DNA from: JAQBQZ01 sp964406475
GTDB taxonomy: Bacteria; Patescibacteriota; Minisyncoccia; Phycocordibacterales; CAIRYW01
Direction: 5' to 3'
DNA length: 64,000 nt
NCBI GenBank assembly: GCA_964406475.1
Contig: CAYORS010000002.1
Coordinates: forward strand, 1-64,000
A model generated the notes under the pieces. The model ran no database searches and had not been told where the DNA came from. It saw only the letters and a list, made by a program, of their open reading frames with translations. Both the position numbers and the translations under genes were made by a program. Positions 31,916 through 40,165 of this stretch are shown in pieces (the stretch's first letter is position 1; each line of letters begins with the position of its first letter).

Positions 31916-34519
31916 ATGTCACATAAACACGTCAAAAAACTAGATAAAGATATTGAAAAGATTGTTGTCAAAGGTGCGCGGACACACAACCTCAAAAACA
32001 TAACCGTAGAAATGCCCCGTGGCAAAATGATTGCGGTCACAGGTCTTTCTGGCTCTGGTAAATCGTCTTTTGCCTTTGACACTGTATTTGCAGAGGGACA
32101 GAGACGATATGTTGAATCACTCTCATCGTATGCACGGCAATTTCTCCGTCAGATGCAGAAGCCTGATGTAGACGAGATTACTGGGCTCTCACCAGCTATT
32201 TCTATTGATCAGAAGTCTCGATCGAACAATCCTCGTTCGACTGTTGCAACAATTACTGAGATCTACGACTATTTACGTATTCTCTTTGCTCGTATCGGCA
32301 AACCTCATTGTCTCGAATGCGGACGAGAGATCAAGAAACTCTCAAAAGAAGAAATCTTTGAAACTATTGTAAATACGGTTAAACATATCGGTGATGACAA
32401 ATCAGCAAAAAAGGTTCTCGGTGTTGAAATAAGTGACCTCACTTTTAAGATATATTCTCCTATTGTTGTTGGTCGCAAGGGTGAGTACTATCAGATGCTT
32501 TATGATCTTTTAGGCAAAGGCTACGAGAGAGTTATGGTAGACGGAGTAGAGAAGAGTCTCCGAGAGAGAATCGAGCTTTCCAAGACCAAGAAACATGATA
32601 TTGATGTATTGGTTGACGAGTTTTACTTTACTGAGCTTCGTGATAACACACCGAGTTTCAAAGAACGTTTGAGTGAAGCGATAGAGAGAGTACTCCACGA
32701 GTCAGATGGTCTCCTCCGTATCAAGACACCTCATGACAACCATCTCATCTCAAGTAAGTTTATGTGCCCTTATGATGGGTTCTCATATCCAGAAGTGGAG
32801 CCAAGACTTTTTTCATTTAACTCGCCTTATGGGGCATGTCCAGAATGTAATGGACTAGGGACTCGAGAATTTTTTGTAAACGAGTTGTGCAAGGTCTGTA
32901 ATGGAGCACGACTACGACCAGAAGCACTCAATGTGCTTATTGGTGATAATGGACTCAACATTGTAAAAATGGTGGCGATGTCAATCAAGGATGCGACAAT
33001 TTTTTTCGATTCACTTGAACTCTCAGAAAAAGAACAAGAAATTTCAAAAGTAGTAGTCAAGGAGATCCAGGCTCGACTCAAATTTATGGTCAATGTTGGT
33101 ATCGAATATCTCTCTCTTGATCGGCGTGCCAACACACTCTCTGGCGGTGAGGCTCAGCGTATACGACTCGCATCACAGCTCGGTAGTGGACTTGTTGGGG
33201 CACTCTACGTGCTTGATGAGCCTACAATAGGACTCCATCAGAGAGATAATGACAGACTCATTAAGACATTGCTCCATCTCCGTGATCTCGGTAACACAAT
33301 ACTTGTCGTCGAGCACGATGAGGATACTATGTTTGCATCTGATTTTATCGTCGACATTGGTCCTGGTGCGGGCGTTCATGGGGGTAATGTAGTGGTCTCC
33401 GGGTATCTCGATGAGCTCATTACTACAAAGAAGAATGAATCAGATTCACTCACGCTATCATACCTTCGTGGTGAGAACACGGTGGAAATACCAGATGAGA
33501 GGCGAGAACAAGACAAAGGTAAGCTGAAGATTGCGGGGGGCAAAATATTTAATATTACAAATCTAAACGTAGAGATTCCTCTCGGACGTCTCGTGACTGT
33601 GACTGGTGTGTCAGGTTCGGGCAAGTCATCATTCGTCTATGAAATAGTCCACAAAAACCTCCAAGCGCGACTTGAGCGTAAGCACAGGACAGCCGAGACA
33701 TTTAACTGCACATCGTTTAGTGGCACAGAGTATGTGAGTCGTGCAATCCTCATCGATCAGTCTCCAATCGGGAGAACTCCTCGCTCAAACCCTGTGACGT
33801 ATACGGGTGCGTGGACTCATATCCGAGATCTCTTTGCAGCGACGAGTGAGGCGCGTGTGAGAGGGTGGAACGCTGGACGCTTTTCTTTCAATAGGAAGGG
33901 TGGCCGCTGTGAGACATGTGAAGGTAACGGAATGATAGAAGTGGAGATGCATTTTTTGCCGACTGTGTATGTGACATGTGATGTCTGTAATGGCAAGAGA
34001 TTTATGAAAGAAACACTCGAAATCAAATACAAGAAAAAGAGTATCTACGATGTGCTCGAGATGACTATCGAGGAAGCTCTCGAATTCTTCAATGATATCC
34101 CAGCAGTATATGATCGACTGAGGACCTTGAGTGAAGTGGGTCTTGGTTATATTAAGCTCGGACAGAGTGCAACAACTCTCTCTGGCGGTGAGGCACAACG
34201 AGTAAAGATTTCCTCTGAGCTTTACAGGAGTCATGTACAGAAAACTATATATCTCCTCGATGAGCCGACTGTAGGACTCCATTATGACGACGTGAAGAAA
34301 CTCATTGAAATCCTCCAGACACTCGTAAACAAGGGTAATACCGTAATGGTCATTGAACACAATATGGATCTCATCAAATGCTCTGATTATATTATTGATA
34401 TTGGTCCCGATGGTGGAGAGGGAGGAGGTCAGCTTGTTGCCAAAGGTACACCTGAAGAAGTGGCGAATAACAAAAAGTCATATACAGGACAGTATTTGAA
34501 GAAGATACTTGGTAAATAG
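31916..34519 (+). CDS. uvrA: Excinuclease ABC subunit A
   Basis: Damage-recognition ATPase of nucleotide excision repair, 867 residues (typical 940). The first ABC module has Walker A TGLSGSGKSS (42-51), a CLECGR knuckle, the CPYDGFSYPEVEPR block with CPECNGLG, and signature LSGGEAQRIRLA. The second module has TGVSGSGKSS, zinc finger CETCEGNGMIEVEMHF with CDVCNGKR, and LSGGEAQRVKIS. The shorter length comes from reduced insertion domains. The start is set by the promoter immediately upstream. Located between uvrB and uvrC. Confidence 0.97.
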   Translation: MSHKHVKKLDKDIEKIVVKGARTHNLKNITVEMPRGKMIAVTGLSGSGKSSFAFDTVFAEGQRRYVESLSSYARQFLRQMQKPDVDEITGLSPAISIDQKSRSNNPRSTVATITEIYDYLRILFARIGKPHCLECGREIKKLSKEEIFETIVNTVKHIGDDKSAKKVLGVEISDLTFKIYSPIVVGRKGEYYQMLYDLLGKGYERVMVDGVEKSLRERIELSKTKKHDIDVLVDEFYFTELRDNTPSFKERLSEAIERVLHESDGLLRIKTPHDNHLISSKFMCPYDGFSYPEVEPRLFSFNSPYGACPECNGLGTREFFVNELCKVCNGARLRPEALNVLIGDNGLNIVKMVAMSIKDATIFFDSLELSEKEQEISKVVVKEIQARLKFMVNVGIEYLSLDRRANTLSGGEAQRIRLASQLGSGLVGALYVLDEPTIGLHQRDNDRLIKTLLHLRDLGNTILVVEHDEDTMFASDFIVDIGPGAGVHGGNVVVSGYLDELITTKKNESDSLTLSYLRGENTVEIPDERREQDKGKLKIAGGKIFNITNLNVEIPLGRLVTVTGVSGSGKSSFVYEIVHKNLQARLERKHRTAETFNCTSFSGTEYVSRAILIDQSPIGRTPRSNPVTYTGAWTHIRDLFAATSEARVRGWNAGRFSFNRKGGRCETCEGNGMIEVEMHFLPTVYVTCDVCNGKRFMKETLEIKYKKKSIYDVLEMTIEEALEFFNDIPAVYDRLRTLSEVGLGYIKLGQSATTLSGGEAQRVKISSELYRSHVQKTIYLLDEPTVGLHYDDVKKLIEILQTLVNKGNTVMVIEHNMDLIKCSDYIIDIGPDGGEGGGQLVAKGTPEEVANNKKSYTGQYLKKILGK

Positions 34520-34579
34520 TGATAGAGAGATTTGTTAATAGAGTATATAATATTTATATACTAGACTGTCATTAATATT

Positions 34580-35002
34580 ATGAATATTTATTTAAAGATT
34601 TTTATATGGATTGTTGTTCTGCTTCTCGTAGTTTTGGGTGTTGTGTTTTTTGCTACGAGGAAAGTTGTCGCTGCCGGAGATAAGTTCGTTGGTTTGCTTG
34701 CGACAAATACAGAAGAAAGTGTCCATGCGTCATATGATTTGCTCACATCAAATGTCAAGGCAGGTCTTGCATTTGAGGGGTATACAAATATATTTAACGG
34801 CAAGATTTCTTCTGCTATCATTCCTCCAGCAACATGGATGTCTCGTAGAGTGACTTATGAGGGAGGTTCGCTTCTCGGAGAATTAAAAGGAGTCTTGGTC
34901 TTGGAAGATGGTAATAAAAAGTCTATCGAGCTTGAGCTTCGTAAGGAGAATGGCGAGTGGAAGATCAGTTATTTAGCGATCAAAGAAATTGAAGGTCAAT
35001 AG
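34580..35002 (+). CDS. Single-pass membrane protein, possibly NTF2-like domain
   Basis: 140 residues: one N-terminal transmembrane helix (about 5-26), then a ~110-residue outer domain. That domain has a helical part (EESVHASYDLLTSNVKAGLAF) and beta strands ending in LELRKENGEWKISYLAIKE. The pattern of helices followed by strands ending in a G-x-W-K-I strand resembles DUF4864/NTF2-like domains, but that is a weak impression. A TATAAT lies 28 bp upstream of the ATG. No link to the flanking uvr genes is evident. Confidence 0.7.
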   Translation: MNIYLKIFIWIVVLLLVVLGVVFFATRKVVAAGDKFVGLLATNTEESVHASYDLLTSNVKAGLAFEGYTNIFNGKISSAIIPPATWMSRRVTYEGGSLLGELKGVLVLEDGNKKSIELELRKENGEWKISYLAIKEIEGQ

Positions 35003-35019
35003 AGTTTTATAAAATAAAA

Positions 35020-35052
35020 AACCTCATTCTTCTCTTGGAAGAGTGAGGGTGT
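35020..35052 (-). terminator. Terminator of minus-strand membrane gene
   Basis: Eleven-base-pair stem CCTCATTCTTC / GAAGAGTGAGG. On the minus strand it is followed by TTTTTTATTTT, so it ends the gene at 35063-35407. Confidence 0.75.
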
Positions 35053-35062
35053 GGACCTCTGG

Positions 35063-35407
35063 TTACCCGATCCTATCTCGCCTCGGAAGAACTGAACAGA
35101 ACAAAGGAAAGGCGATCGCGAATAGGATGTTCGACCAGATGACGAAGCTCATCATCTGGGTTCCATTCGCTTTAATTTGCTCTGGTGTGGGTAGTAGGTG
35201 CCACATATAGTAGCTCCTTACAGTCCACGCAAGACATAATGCTGACTTGCCCCGCCATGTATCGGCATAGTCAGTTAGGAAGTAAAGCCCAAGAAGTAGT
35301 GGTAGCCCGAAGTAGACCAGGTCTACGACTTTGTTAATGCCCGCTACAAAGCTGTAGGGGATGAGGATTACCAAGATGATTGCTACAGGAACAAGGTTAT
35401 TTTTCAT
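35063..35407 (-). CDS. Small polytopic membrane protein of unknown function
   Basis: 114 residues with three or four hydrophobic helices (about 4-24, 28-46, 54-70, 86-104) and a short basic C-terminus (LPRRDRIG). No catalytic motif or known family recognised. It is expressed from a perfect consensus promoter with a ~32-nt leader and ends at its own terminator, so it is an independent and probably strongly transcribed gene. Its place between uvrA and uvrC on the opposite strand suggests insertion into a former uvr cluster. Confidence 0.72.
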   Translation of the reverse strand: MKNNLVPVAIILVILIPYSFVAGINKVVDLVYFGLPLLLGLYFLTDYADTWRGKSALCLAWTVRSYYMWHLLPTPEQIKANGTQMMSFVIWSNILFAIAFPLFCSVLPRRDRIG

Positions 35408-35445
35408 AGAACAGGATGAGTTGAAGTGTTAAAGAACCATTATAT

Positions 35446-35474
35446 ATTATATTACATTTAACTCATAATGTCAA
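35446..35474 (-). promoter_or_regulatory. Perfect consensus promoter of the small membrane gene
   Basis: On the minus strand: TTGACA (35469-35474), 17 bp, TATAAT (35446-35451). Confidence 0.85.
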
Positions 35475-35489
35475 TATTTATATCTGTCA

Positions 35490-35517
35490 TTGCATTTACC
35501 CTTTGTTTTATTAATAT
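35490..35517 (+). promoter_or_regulatory. uvrC promoter
   Basis: TTGCAT (35490-35495), 16 bp, TAATAT (35512-35517), with the uvrC ATG 6 bp later. Confidence 0.6.
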
Positions 35518-35523
35518 ATACCC

Positions 35524-36831
35524 ATGACCCTCGATGATTACAAAAAACTCAATCTTCCAGACACCCCAGGTGTCTATTTCTTCTTGAACAAGCAGAAAAA
35601 GATTCTCTATATAGGTAAAGCGACATCACTCCATGATCGTGTGCGGAGCTATTTTTCGTCTGACCTTGTATCTACTCGAGGTAAATTTATAGTAAAGATG
35701 GTAGAAGAAGCCTACACAATCGACCATAAGACGACAGATTCTGTCCTAGAGGCACTCCTTCTTGAGGCAGATCTCATCAAGAAATTCAGACCGACATATA
35801 ATACAAAAGAGAAGGACGACAAGAGTTTTCTCTGTATTGCTATTACCAAAGAGAATTTTCCTCGAGTTATCACTATCCGCAAAAAAGATATCGAAAGCTC
35901 TCGATATCTTGCGGTCTATGGTCCATATACAAGCGGGACACAGCTCAAGGAAGCGCTCAGGATAATCAGAAAGATTTTCCCTTATGCAGATGAGAAATGC
36001 ACAGGTCCTAAGTCAGTCCAGGAGCTGGCGGACAAAAGGCAACCTGCTCGCCATGCTGTGCTTGGCAAGTCTTTGGCAGGCGGGAAATCAAAGATAGGTA
36101 ACAGGGCGTGCTTCAACTATTCAATAGGACTCTGTCCTGGGGTGTGTGTTGGTGCTGTGACTAAACAGGAATATGCAAAGACAATCCGTCATTTAAGGAC
36201 TCTCCTTGAGGGTAAGGTGACCAAGCTTGTGAAAGATCTTGAGAAAGAAATGAATGTATGTGCAAAAGCTAGAGAGTTTGAAAAGGCAAGTAGTATAAAG
36301 AATAAAATTTATGCTCTCACACATATACATGATATATCACTCATCAAGAATGATTATGTTGGCAGCAACAAACCATCTTCGAATGCATTCCGCATAGAAT
36401 CTTATGATATCGCACACATGGCAGGTGGAAGTATGGTAGGGGTTATGACTGTGGTAACCGATGGTGAAGTAGACAAGAGTCAGTATCGCAAGTTCAAAAT
36501 AGAAAGTGTGAAAGTATCAAATGACACCAAAGCCTTGAGTGAAGTATTGGAGCGCAGACTCAAGCATAGTGAGTGGCAGATGCCGAGCCTTATTGTTGTT
36601 GACGGTGGGACTGCACAGCTTAATGTTATGAACACAGTACTCGATGCACACAACCTCACTATACCTGTAGTGTCTGTCCAAAAGGATGAGCGACATCAAC
36701 CCAAGGATATACTTGGTGATCAGACACTTGCCATCAGATATCGAAAGGATATCTTGCTTTCCAATGCCGAGGCACACAGATTTGCAATTGGGTATCATAA
36801 GAAACTTAGAACAAAGAAATTTTTAAGCTAA
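35524..36831 (+). CDS. uvrC: Excinuclease ABC subunit C, shortened
   Basis: Dual-incision nuclease of nucleotide excision repair, 435 residues against ~600. The N-terminal GIY-YIG domain is intact (PGVYFFLNKQKKILYIGKA). The Cys-rich CFNYSIGLCPGVCVG region and a UVR motif (KEMNVCAKAREFEKASSIKNKI) follow. The RNase H-like 5' nuclease domain keeps IESYDIAHMAGGS, LIVVDGGTAQL and the H of EAHRFAIGYHKKLR. The chain stops right after that motif, so the C-terminal (HhH)2 DNA-binding domain is absent. Catalysis should remain; binding to bubble DNA may differ. Confidence 0.94.
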   Translation: MTLDDYKKLNLPDTPGVYFFLNKQKKILYIGKATSLHDRVRSYFSSDLVSTRGKFIVKMVEEAYTIDHKTTDSVLEALLLEADLIKKFRPTYNTKEKDDKSFLCIAITKENFPRVITIRKKDIESSRYLAVYGPYTSGTQLKEALRIIRKIFPYADEKCTGPKSVQELADKRQPARHAVLGKSLAGGKSKIGNRACFNYSIGLCPGVCVGAVTKQEYAKTIRHLRTLLEGKVTKLVKDLEKEMNVCAKAREFEKASSIKNKIYALTHIHDISLIKNDYVGSNKPSSNAFRIESYDIAHMAGGSMVGVMTVVTDGEVDKSQYRKFKIESVKVSNDTKALSEVLERRLKHSEWQMPSLIVVDGGTAQLNVMNTVLDAHNLTIPVVSVQKDERHQPKDILGDQTLAIRYRKDILLSNAEAHRFAIGYHKKLRTKKFLS

Positions 36832-36865
36832 AGACTAAAAAAAATTCAGAATTTTAAAATAAAAA

Positions 36866-36895
36866 ACCACAAGCGGATTAGGCTTGGGGTATTGA
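36866..36895 (-). terminator. Terminator of the frameshifted membrane gene
   Basis: On the minus strand an imperfect CCCCAAGC / GCTTGTGG stem is followed by TTTTTTATTTT. Confidence 0.6.
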
Positions 36896-37122
36896 GAATA
36901 GGTCTTTGAATCTTGCTTTGCAATCCTTGGGATTAAGGATGAAGTATGCACCAACAAGGATGCAAATTCCACCGCATTTTACGGCCAAGATCAGGATACT
37001 CCATACCACTCTGGATGATCCAAGTGGAATTGGATTGACTCAAAGCTCGCCATTAGGAGGAAGGCGAATAGGAATAGTGATAAGGCGAGGAGTAGTCTCC
37101 CGATGAAAAGAACAGTTTTCAT
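36878..37122 (-). pseudogene. Two-helix membrane protein gene broken by a -1 frameshift
   Basis: From ATG 37122 the frame encodes a hydrophobic helix (MKTVLFIGRLLLALSLFLFA) and stops at 36991-36993 after 43 residues. One base back, the frame continues through RVVWSILILAVKCGGICI and LVGAYFILNPKDCK to a TAA at 36878-36880, just before a terminator. Together they would make a ~80-residue, two-helix protein. The promoter is good (TTGCAA at 37157-37162, 17 bp, TATATT at 37134-37139). The plus-strand frame across this region is its shadow. No family recognised. Confidence 0.55.
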
Positions 37123-37133
37123 AAGCTAGTGAG

Positions 37134-37162
37134 AATATACCAATAAAATGAAGGTCTTGCAA
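37134..37162 (-). promoter_or_regulatory. Promoter of the frameshifted membrane gene
   Basis: Minus strand TTGCAA (37157-37162), 17-bp spacer, TATATT (37134-37139), 11 bp from the ATG. Confidence 0.65.
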
Positions 37163-37187
37163 ACCAAATAATAAGATCAGTAATATT

Positions 37188-37222
37188 GAAAAATAAAAAA
37201 ACTAAGGATCAAATCCCTAGTT
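37188..37222 (-). terminator. Terminator after the 45-residue membrane gene
   Basis: Minus strand ACTAGGGA / TCCTTAGT stem (one G-T pair), then TTTTTTTATTTTT. Confidence 0.75.
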
Positions 37223-37346
37223 TAGGTATCAAATTCTGATTGAATAGGGCTTTGCCTCCCAGACATATCGCTATAAATGCGACGACAAATGTTCCCGGAA
37301 GTTCTGGCAATGCCTCATAGATTGCTTTTGCCCATGGGTAATACAT
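37209..37346 (-). CDS. Putative 45-residue membrane protein downstream of HIT gene
   Basis: From ATG 37346 the frame gives 45 residues (MYYPWAKAIYEALPELPG, then FVVAFIAICLGGKALF and LIPKLGI), with a hydrophobic helix. The same frame stays open upstream for 22 codons (INIALRLLCGSAL precedes the ATG) without a standard start codon. The gene may therefore be longer, using a rare start, or may have lost its 5' part. A terminator follows directly. The order YqeY, HIT, then this gene suggests cotranscription. No family recognised. Confidence 0.45.
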   Translation of the reverse strand: MYYPWAKAIYEALPELPGTFVVAFIAICLGGKALFNQNLIPKLGI

Positions 37347-37408
37347 GAGTGCAGACCCACAGAGTAATCTCAGTGCAATGTTTATAACTTCCGATATTGT
37401 ACCACAGA

Positions 37409-37771
37409 CTACTTATGTTTGAGTGTCAGCGCGTGATAGTGTACGTGACCTGGGATACTTAATTTTGAGACACCTTCGAGGAGATAATCGTATTTCTGAT
37501 CTTTCATGTAGGTGTTTTTGATTTCGCAGAGCTCCTGATACTCCGCCTCTGTGAGCTCATTGTTTTTGATATGCCTTATTGGAAATAGGATGTGGCACGT
37601 TTCAGCCACTTCGTCATAGGGAAAATCGTTCTCTATCATGACAAAGTTTGCAAATTTTTTTACCAGTCTTTGTCGTTTTGGATCACAGAAGAAACATCCT
37701 CCGTCATTGAGTCTGTTTTTGATTGACTCAATATATCGGGTTTCTGTTTCTTTTGTGCGGAGGCTCTGCAT
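37409..37771 (-). CDS. HIT-family nucleotide-binding protein
   Basis: A 120-residue histidine-triad protein. The catalytic motif HVHYHALTL sits near the C-terminus (triad His in H-x-H-x-H). CFFCDPK at about 26-32 is the usual N-terminal CxxC of bacterial HIT proteins. ILFPIRHIKNNELTEAEYQEL is the conserved strand-helix preceding the active site. Such proteins hydrolyse or transfer nucleoside monophosphates (adenosine 5'-phosphoramidate, Ap4A). It lies 3 bp after yqeY on the same strand and is probably cotranscribed. Confidence 0.85.
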   Translation of the reverse strand: MQSLRTKETETRYIESIKNRLNDGGCFFCDPKRQRLVKKFANFVMIENDFPYDEVAETCHILFPIRHIKNNELTEAEYQELCEIKNTYMKDQKYDYLLEGVSKLSIPGHVHYHALTLKHK

Positions 37772-37774
37772 AGT

Positions 37775-38224
37775 TTATGCAAATAGGCTATCTACTACTT
37801 CTTTCACATCAGCTCCGTCTGCTTGACCTTTGAGTTCTTTCATTACTGCTCCTGTAAGTATTCCTGCTTTAGATTTATCAGTGATACCCATTTCTGCCTT
37901 TTTCGCTTCTGCGACTTTGAGGATATCTTCTTTACTTGTTGCCTTTGGGAGGAGAGTTTCTATAACCTTAAGTTCTGCTTGTTCAGCTTCTGCGAGCTCT
38001 GGGCGTCCACCCTTTTCGAATTGTTCGATAGAGTCCTTTCTCTGCTTGGCGAGTCTTTTGAGTACTACCATTGCCTCTTCGTCTGTGAGCATGTCTTGAG
38101 GAGTTTTGCCTTTTGCCATTACTTCACTTGTAAATGCGGCTGAGATGCCACGGTAGACATTGAGTGAGAGTGTATCTTTAGCAATCATTGATTCTTTAAT
38201 TTTTGCTTTGATTTGTTCGTGCAT
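37775..38224 (-). CDS. yqeY: GatB/YqeY domain protein
   Basis: A 149-residue YqeY protein, the stand-alone form of the tRNA-binding tail of amidotransferase subunit GatB. Typical blocks are an N-terminal helix ending KDTLSLNVYRGISAAF and AMVVLKRLAKQRKDSIEQFEKGGRPELAEAEQAEL in two helices. The C-terminal KAGILTGAVMKELKGQADGADVKEVV completes it. It probably binds tRNA; its exact role is unproven in any organism. First gene of a minus-strand unit with HIT, next to the structured RNA candidate. Confidence 0.92.
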   Translation of the reverse strand: MHEQIKAKIKESMIAKDTLSLNVYRGISAAFTSEVMAKGKTPQDMLTDEEAMVVLKRLAKQRKDSIEQFEKGGRPELAEAEQAELKVIETLLPKATSKEDILKVAEAKKAEMGITDKSKAGILTGAVMKELKGQADGADVKEVVDSLFA

Positions 38225-38239
38225 GGGATTTAAATATTA

Positions 38240-38514
38240 AAATAAAAATAATTCACTAAAATCTTCATATCAGGTCTTCGCGTAGACTTAACTTGCGAAA
38301 CGATAGTGCGCGGAAATACGGATGATGTTATCAACTTGATTTAACCTTTTCTTTGTAAAAATAAATGAGTTGCTGGAAAGTTTGTGAACAAAACCTGAAA
38401 CCATTCGCTGCTATCTACATAATTTAATTCGCTTTAACGCTACAACTGCCGGGGCCGTTTAAGTGTTTCTTTGTACCACATCGACAGGCACTGATATGAA
38501 GATTTTAATGAACT
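38240..38514 (-). ncRNA. Structured RNA candidate closed by a 17-bp stem
   Basis: A 350-bp gene-free stretch with higher GC than usual spacers. Its ends pair perfectly over 17 bp (38257-38273 with 38491-38507), enclosing 217 nt. On the minus strand, TTGACA (38542-38547), 15 bp and TGA-TATAAT (38521-38526) place the transcript start near 38514, about 7 nt before the stem. The stem is followed on that strand by a T-rich run (TTATTTTTATTTT). Internal hairpins include AGGTTTTGT / ACAAACTT, and GTCT / AGAC next to TTCGC / GCGAA. It lacks RNase P (AGGAAAGUCC), tmRNA (tag, CCA end) and SRP signatures. A 6S-like RNA or an unknown family is possible. Confidence 0.6.
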
Positions 38515-38520
38515 ATGACC

Positions 38521-38547
38521 ATTATATCATATTACCCTTAATGTCAA
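38521..38547 (-). promoter_or_regulatory. Promoter of the structured RNA candidate
   Basis: Minus strand TTGACA, 15-bp spacer, TATAAT with TGA extension. Both hexamers are perfect; the short spacer is offset by the extended -10. Confidence 0.72.
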
Positions 38548-38585
38548 ATTTCCTTTTGCTGTGAATTTGGTTTAAAATGATAGGT

Positions 38586-39662
38586 ATGGATACAACTTCA
38601 ATATTACTAATAGTCATCGCATTACTCATCGTTGCAAACATCTTGTTTGTTGTTATCGGTGGCAAAAAGAAGACCGAAGACAAAGATGATCATATCGGCT
38701 TTAAGCTCCTTCTTGAGCAAATGAACTCACTTCAGAGGGTTGTTGATGAAAAAATGCGTGATTCAACAGTGATGGTGCAGGATTCTATGAAAACACAGTT
38801 TAGTGAATCAGCAAAGATTATCAAAGAAGTAACAGAAGGACTCACTAAGCTTGATGAGACCAACAGGCAGGTGGTGTCATTTGCTGATCAGCTCCAAAGC
38901 CTTCAAGATATTTTGAAGAATCCAAAGCAGAGAGGTATTCTTGGTGAATACTATCTCGAGACTCTACTCAAAAATGTTTTGCCTGCAGGATCATACGAGA
39001 TGCAATACAAAATGGGCAAGAACGATAATGGAGATGATCTTATTCCGGATGCTGTTGTGTTCGTCAAGGACAAGATTATTCCTGTTGATTCAAAATTCTC
39101 ACTCGAAAACTACAATCGAATAATTGAAGAAAAAAATGAAGTGGAAAGAGAAAAGCTTGAAAAGCTCTTTGTAAACGATCTCAAAAACAGAATTGTCGAA
39201 ACATCAAAATACATCCAACCATCGAAGGGTACAATGGATTTCGCTATGATGTTTATTCCGCACGAGTCTATTTACTATGATCTTATCATCAACAAGATTG
39301 GTGCACTCAAAGATGATAATGAGAATCTCATTCAGCGTGCAGCGAGCAAATATCACGTAATCATAGTCTCTCCTACATCATTCCTTGCGTATCTCCAGAC
39401 AGTGCTCCAAGGTCTTAAGGCAATGCAGATAGAGGATAATGTCAAAGATGTTATAAAGAGAGTAAGTGAGTTGGTAACACATCTCAAGCGTTATTCAGAA
39501 ATTCATGAGAAGCTCGGGACAAGTATTGGTACCGTCGTCAGCCATTTCAATGCATCATCAAAAGAATTCAAAAAAATTGATAAAGATGTGATGCGTATTA
39601 CAGACAAAGAGCAAGAGATTGGAATCGATATTCAGCTTATTGATAAACCAGAGGAGGAATAA
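38586..39662 (+). CDS. rmuC: RmuC-family DNA recombination protein
   Basis: 358 residues from ATG 38586, chosen because a TAAAAT box (38573-38578) overlaps the ATG 9 bp earlier. One transmembrane helix (about 4-23) precedes a coiled coil. The RmuC core, a PD-(D/E)XK-like fold, has KNPKQRGILGEYYLETLL and PDAVVFVKDKIIPVDSKFSLENY. MDFAMMFIPHESIYYDLI and HVIIVSPTSFLAYLQTV follow. RmuC limits inversions at short repeats; its nuclease activity is inferred from fold. The phosphatase gene follows 2 bp later. Confidence 0.93.
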   Translation: MDTTSILLIVIALLIVANILFVVIGGKKKTEDKDDHIGFKLLLEQMNSLQRVVDEKMRDSTVMVQDSMKTQFSESAKIIKEVTEGLTKLDETNRQVVSFADQLQSLQDILKNPKQRGILGEYYLETLLKNVLPAGSYEMQYKMGKNDNGDDLIPDAVVFVKDKIIPVDSKFSLENYNRIIEEKNEVEREKLEKLFVNDLKNRIVETSKYIQPSKGTMDFAMMFIPHESIYYDLIINKIGALKDDNENLIQRAASKYHVIIVSPTSFLAYLQTVLQGLKAMQIEDNVKDVIKRVSELVTHLKRYSEIHEKLGTSIGTVVSHFNASSKEFKKIDKDVMRITDKEQEIGIDIQLIDKPEEE

Positions 39663-39664
39663 AA

Positions 39665-40126
39665 ATGAAAATTCTTTTTGTCTGTAAAGGTAATATGTTT
39701 CGTTCACAGATGGCAGAAGCTATTGCTGGGCAAATCATTGGGCAAGAAAATGTCATGTCTGCAGGGACATATACAGGCGCACTAGATGAGCCTGAAGGAT
39801 TGGTGTTAAAGAATCTCTCTACGATATATAAATCAGGGTATCAGTGCTTTGATAACTTTTTAGAATTTATGAGTCAAAAAGGTCTTGATATTGGTAATAA
39901 TAAAACTAAAAAAGTGACAGATTCAATGATATCTTGGGCGGATGTGGTTGTTGATATGGCAGAAGATTCATTTAATCCTGATTTTCTCAAATCCAATCCA
40001 AAAGTTGTTCATTGGGATATTGAAAACAACGCTTCAAAATTCGATGTTGTGTATCCTGATCTTTTCCAAAGAATAAGAGAACTTGTAAGTCAAAGAAAAA
40101 ATGATTTTGAGAAGCTGAAGAGATGA
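39665..40126 (+). CDS. Low-molecular-weight protein tyrosine phosphatase-like protein
   Basis: 153 residues with the LMW-PTP/arsenate-reductase P-loop CKGNMFRS at residues 7-14 (C-x5-R-S, C7 nucleophile, R13), directly after the first strand MKILFV. SQMAEAIAG and MSAGTY agree with the family. The general-acid region is less clear: ADVVVDMAEDS and VHWDIEN take the positions of the usual D-P loop. It probably dephosphorylates Tyr or a small phosphate ester. Cotranscribed with rmuC (2-bp gap). Confidence 0.85.
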   Translation: MKILFVCKGNMFRSQMAEAIAGQIIGQENVMSAGTYTGALDEPEGLVLKNLSTIYKSGYQCFDNFLEFMSQKGLDIGNNKTKKVTDSMISWADVVVDMAEDSFNPDFLKSNPKVVHWDIENNASKFDVVYPDLFQRIRELVSQRKNDFEKLKR

Positions 40127-40165
40127 ATTAATATTTTGATTTATGGGTTGCTAGATTTTTAGGTA

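Noticed and set aside
36906..37106. Plus-strand frame of 66 codons after uvrC
   Set aside because: Composition is not protein-like, and the minus strand has a promoter, two hydrophobic segments and a terminator over the same bases.
38240..38514. Structured RNA as RNase P RNA, tmRNA or SRP RNA
   Set aside because: The AGGAAAGUCC/ACAGAA motifs, an Ala-rich tag with tRNA-like ends and CCA, and the SRP apical loop were all looked for on both strands and not seen.
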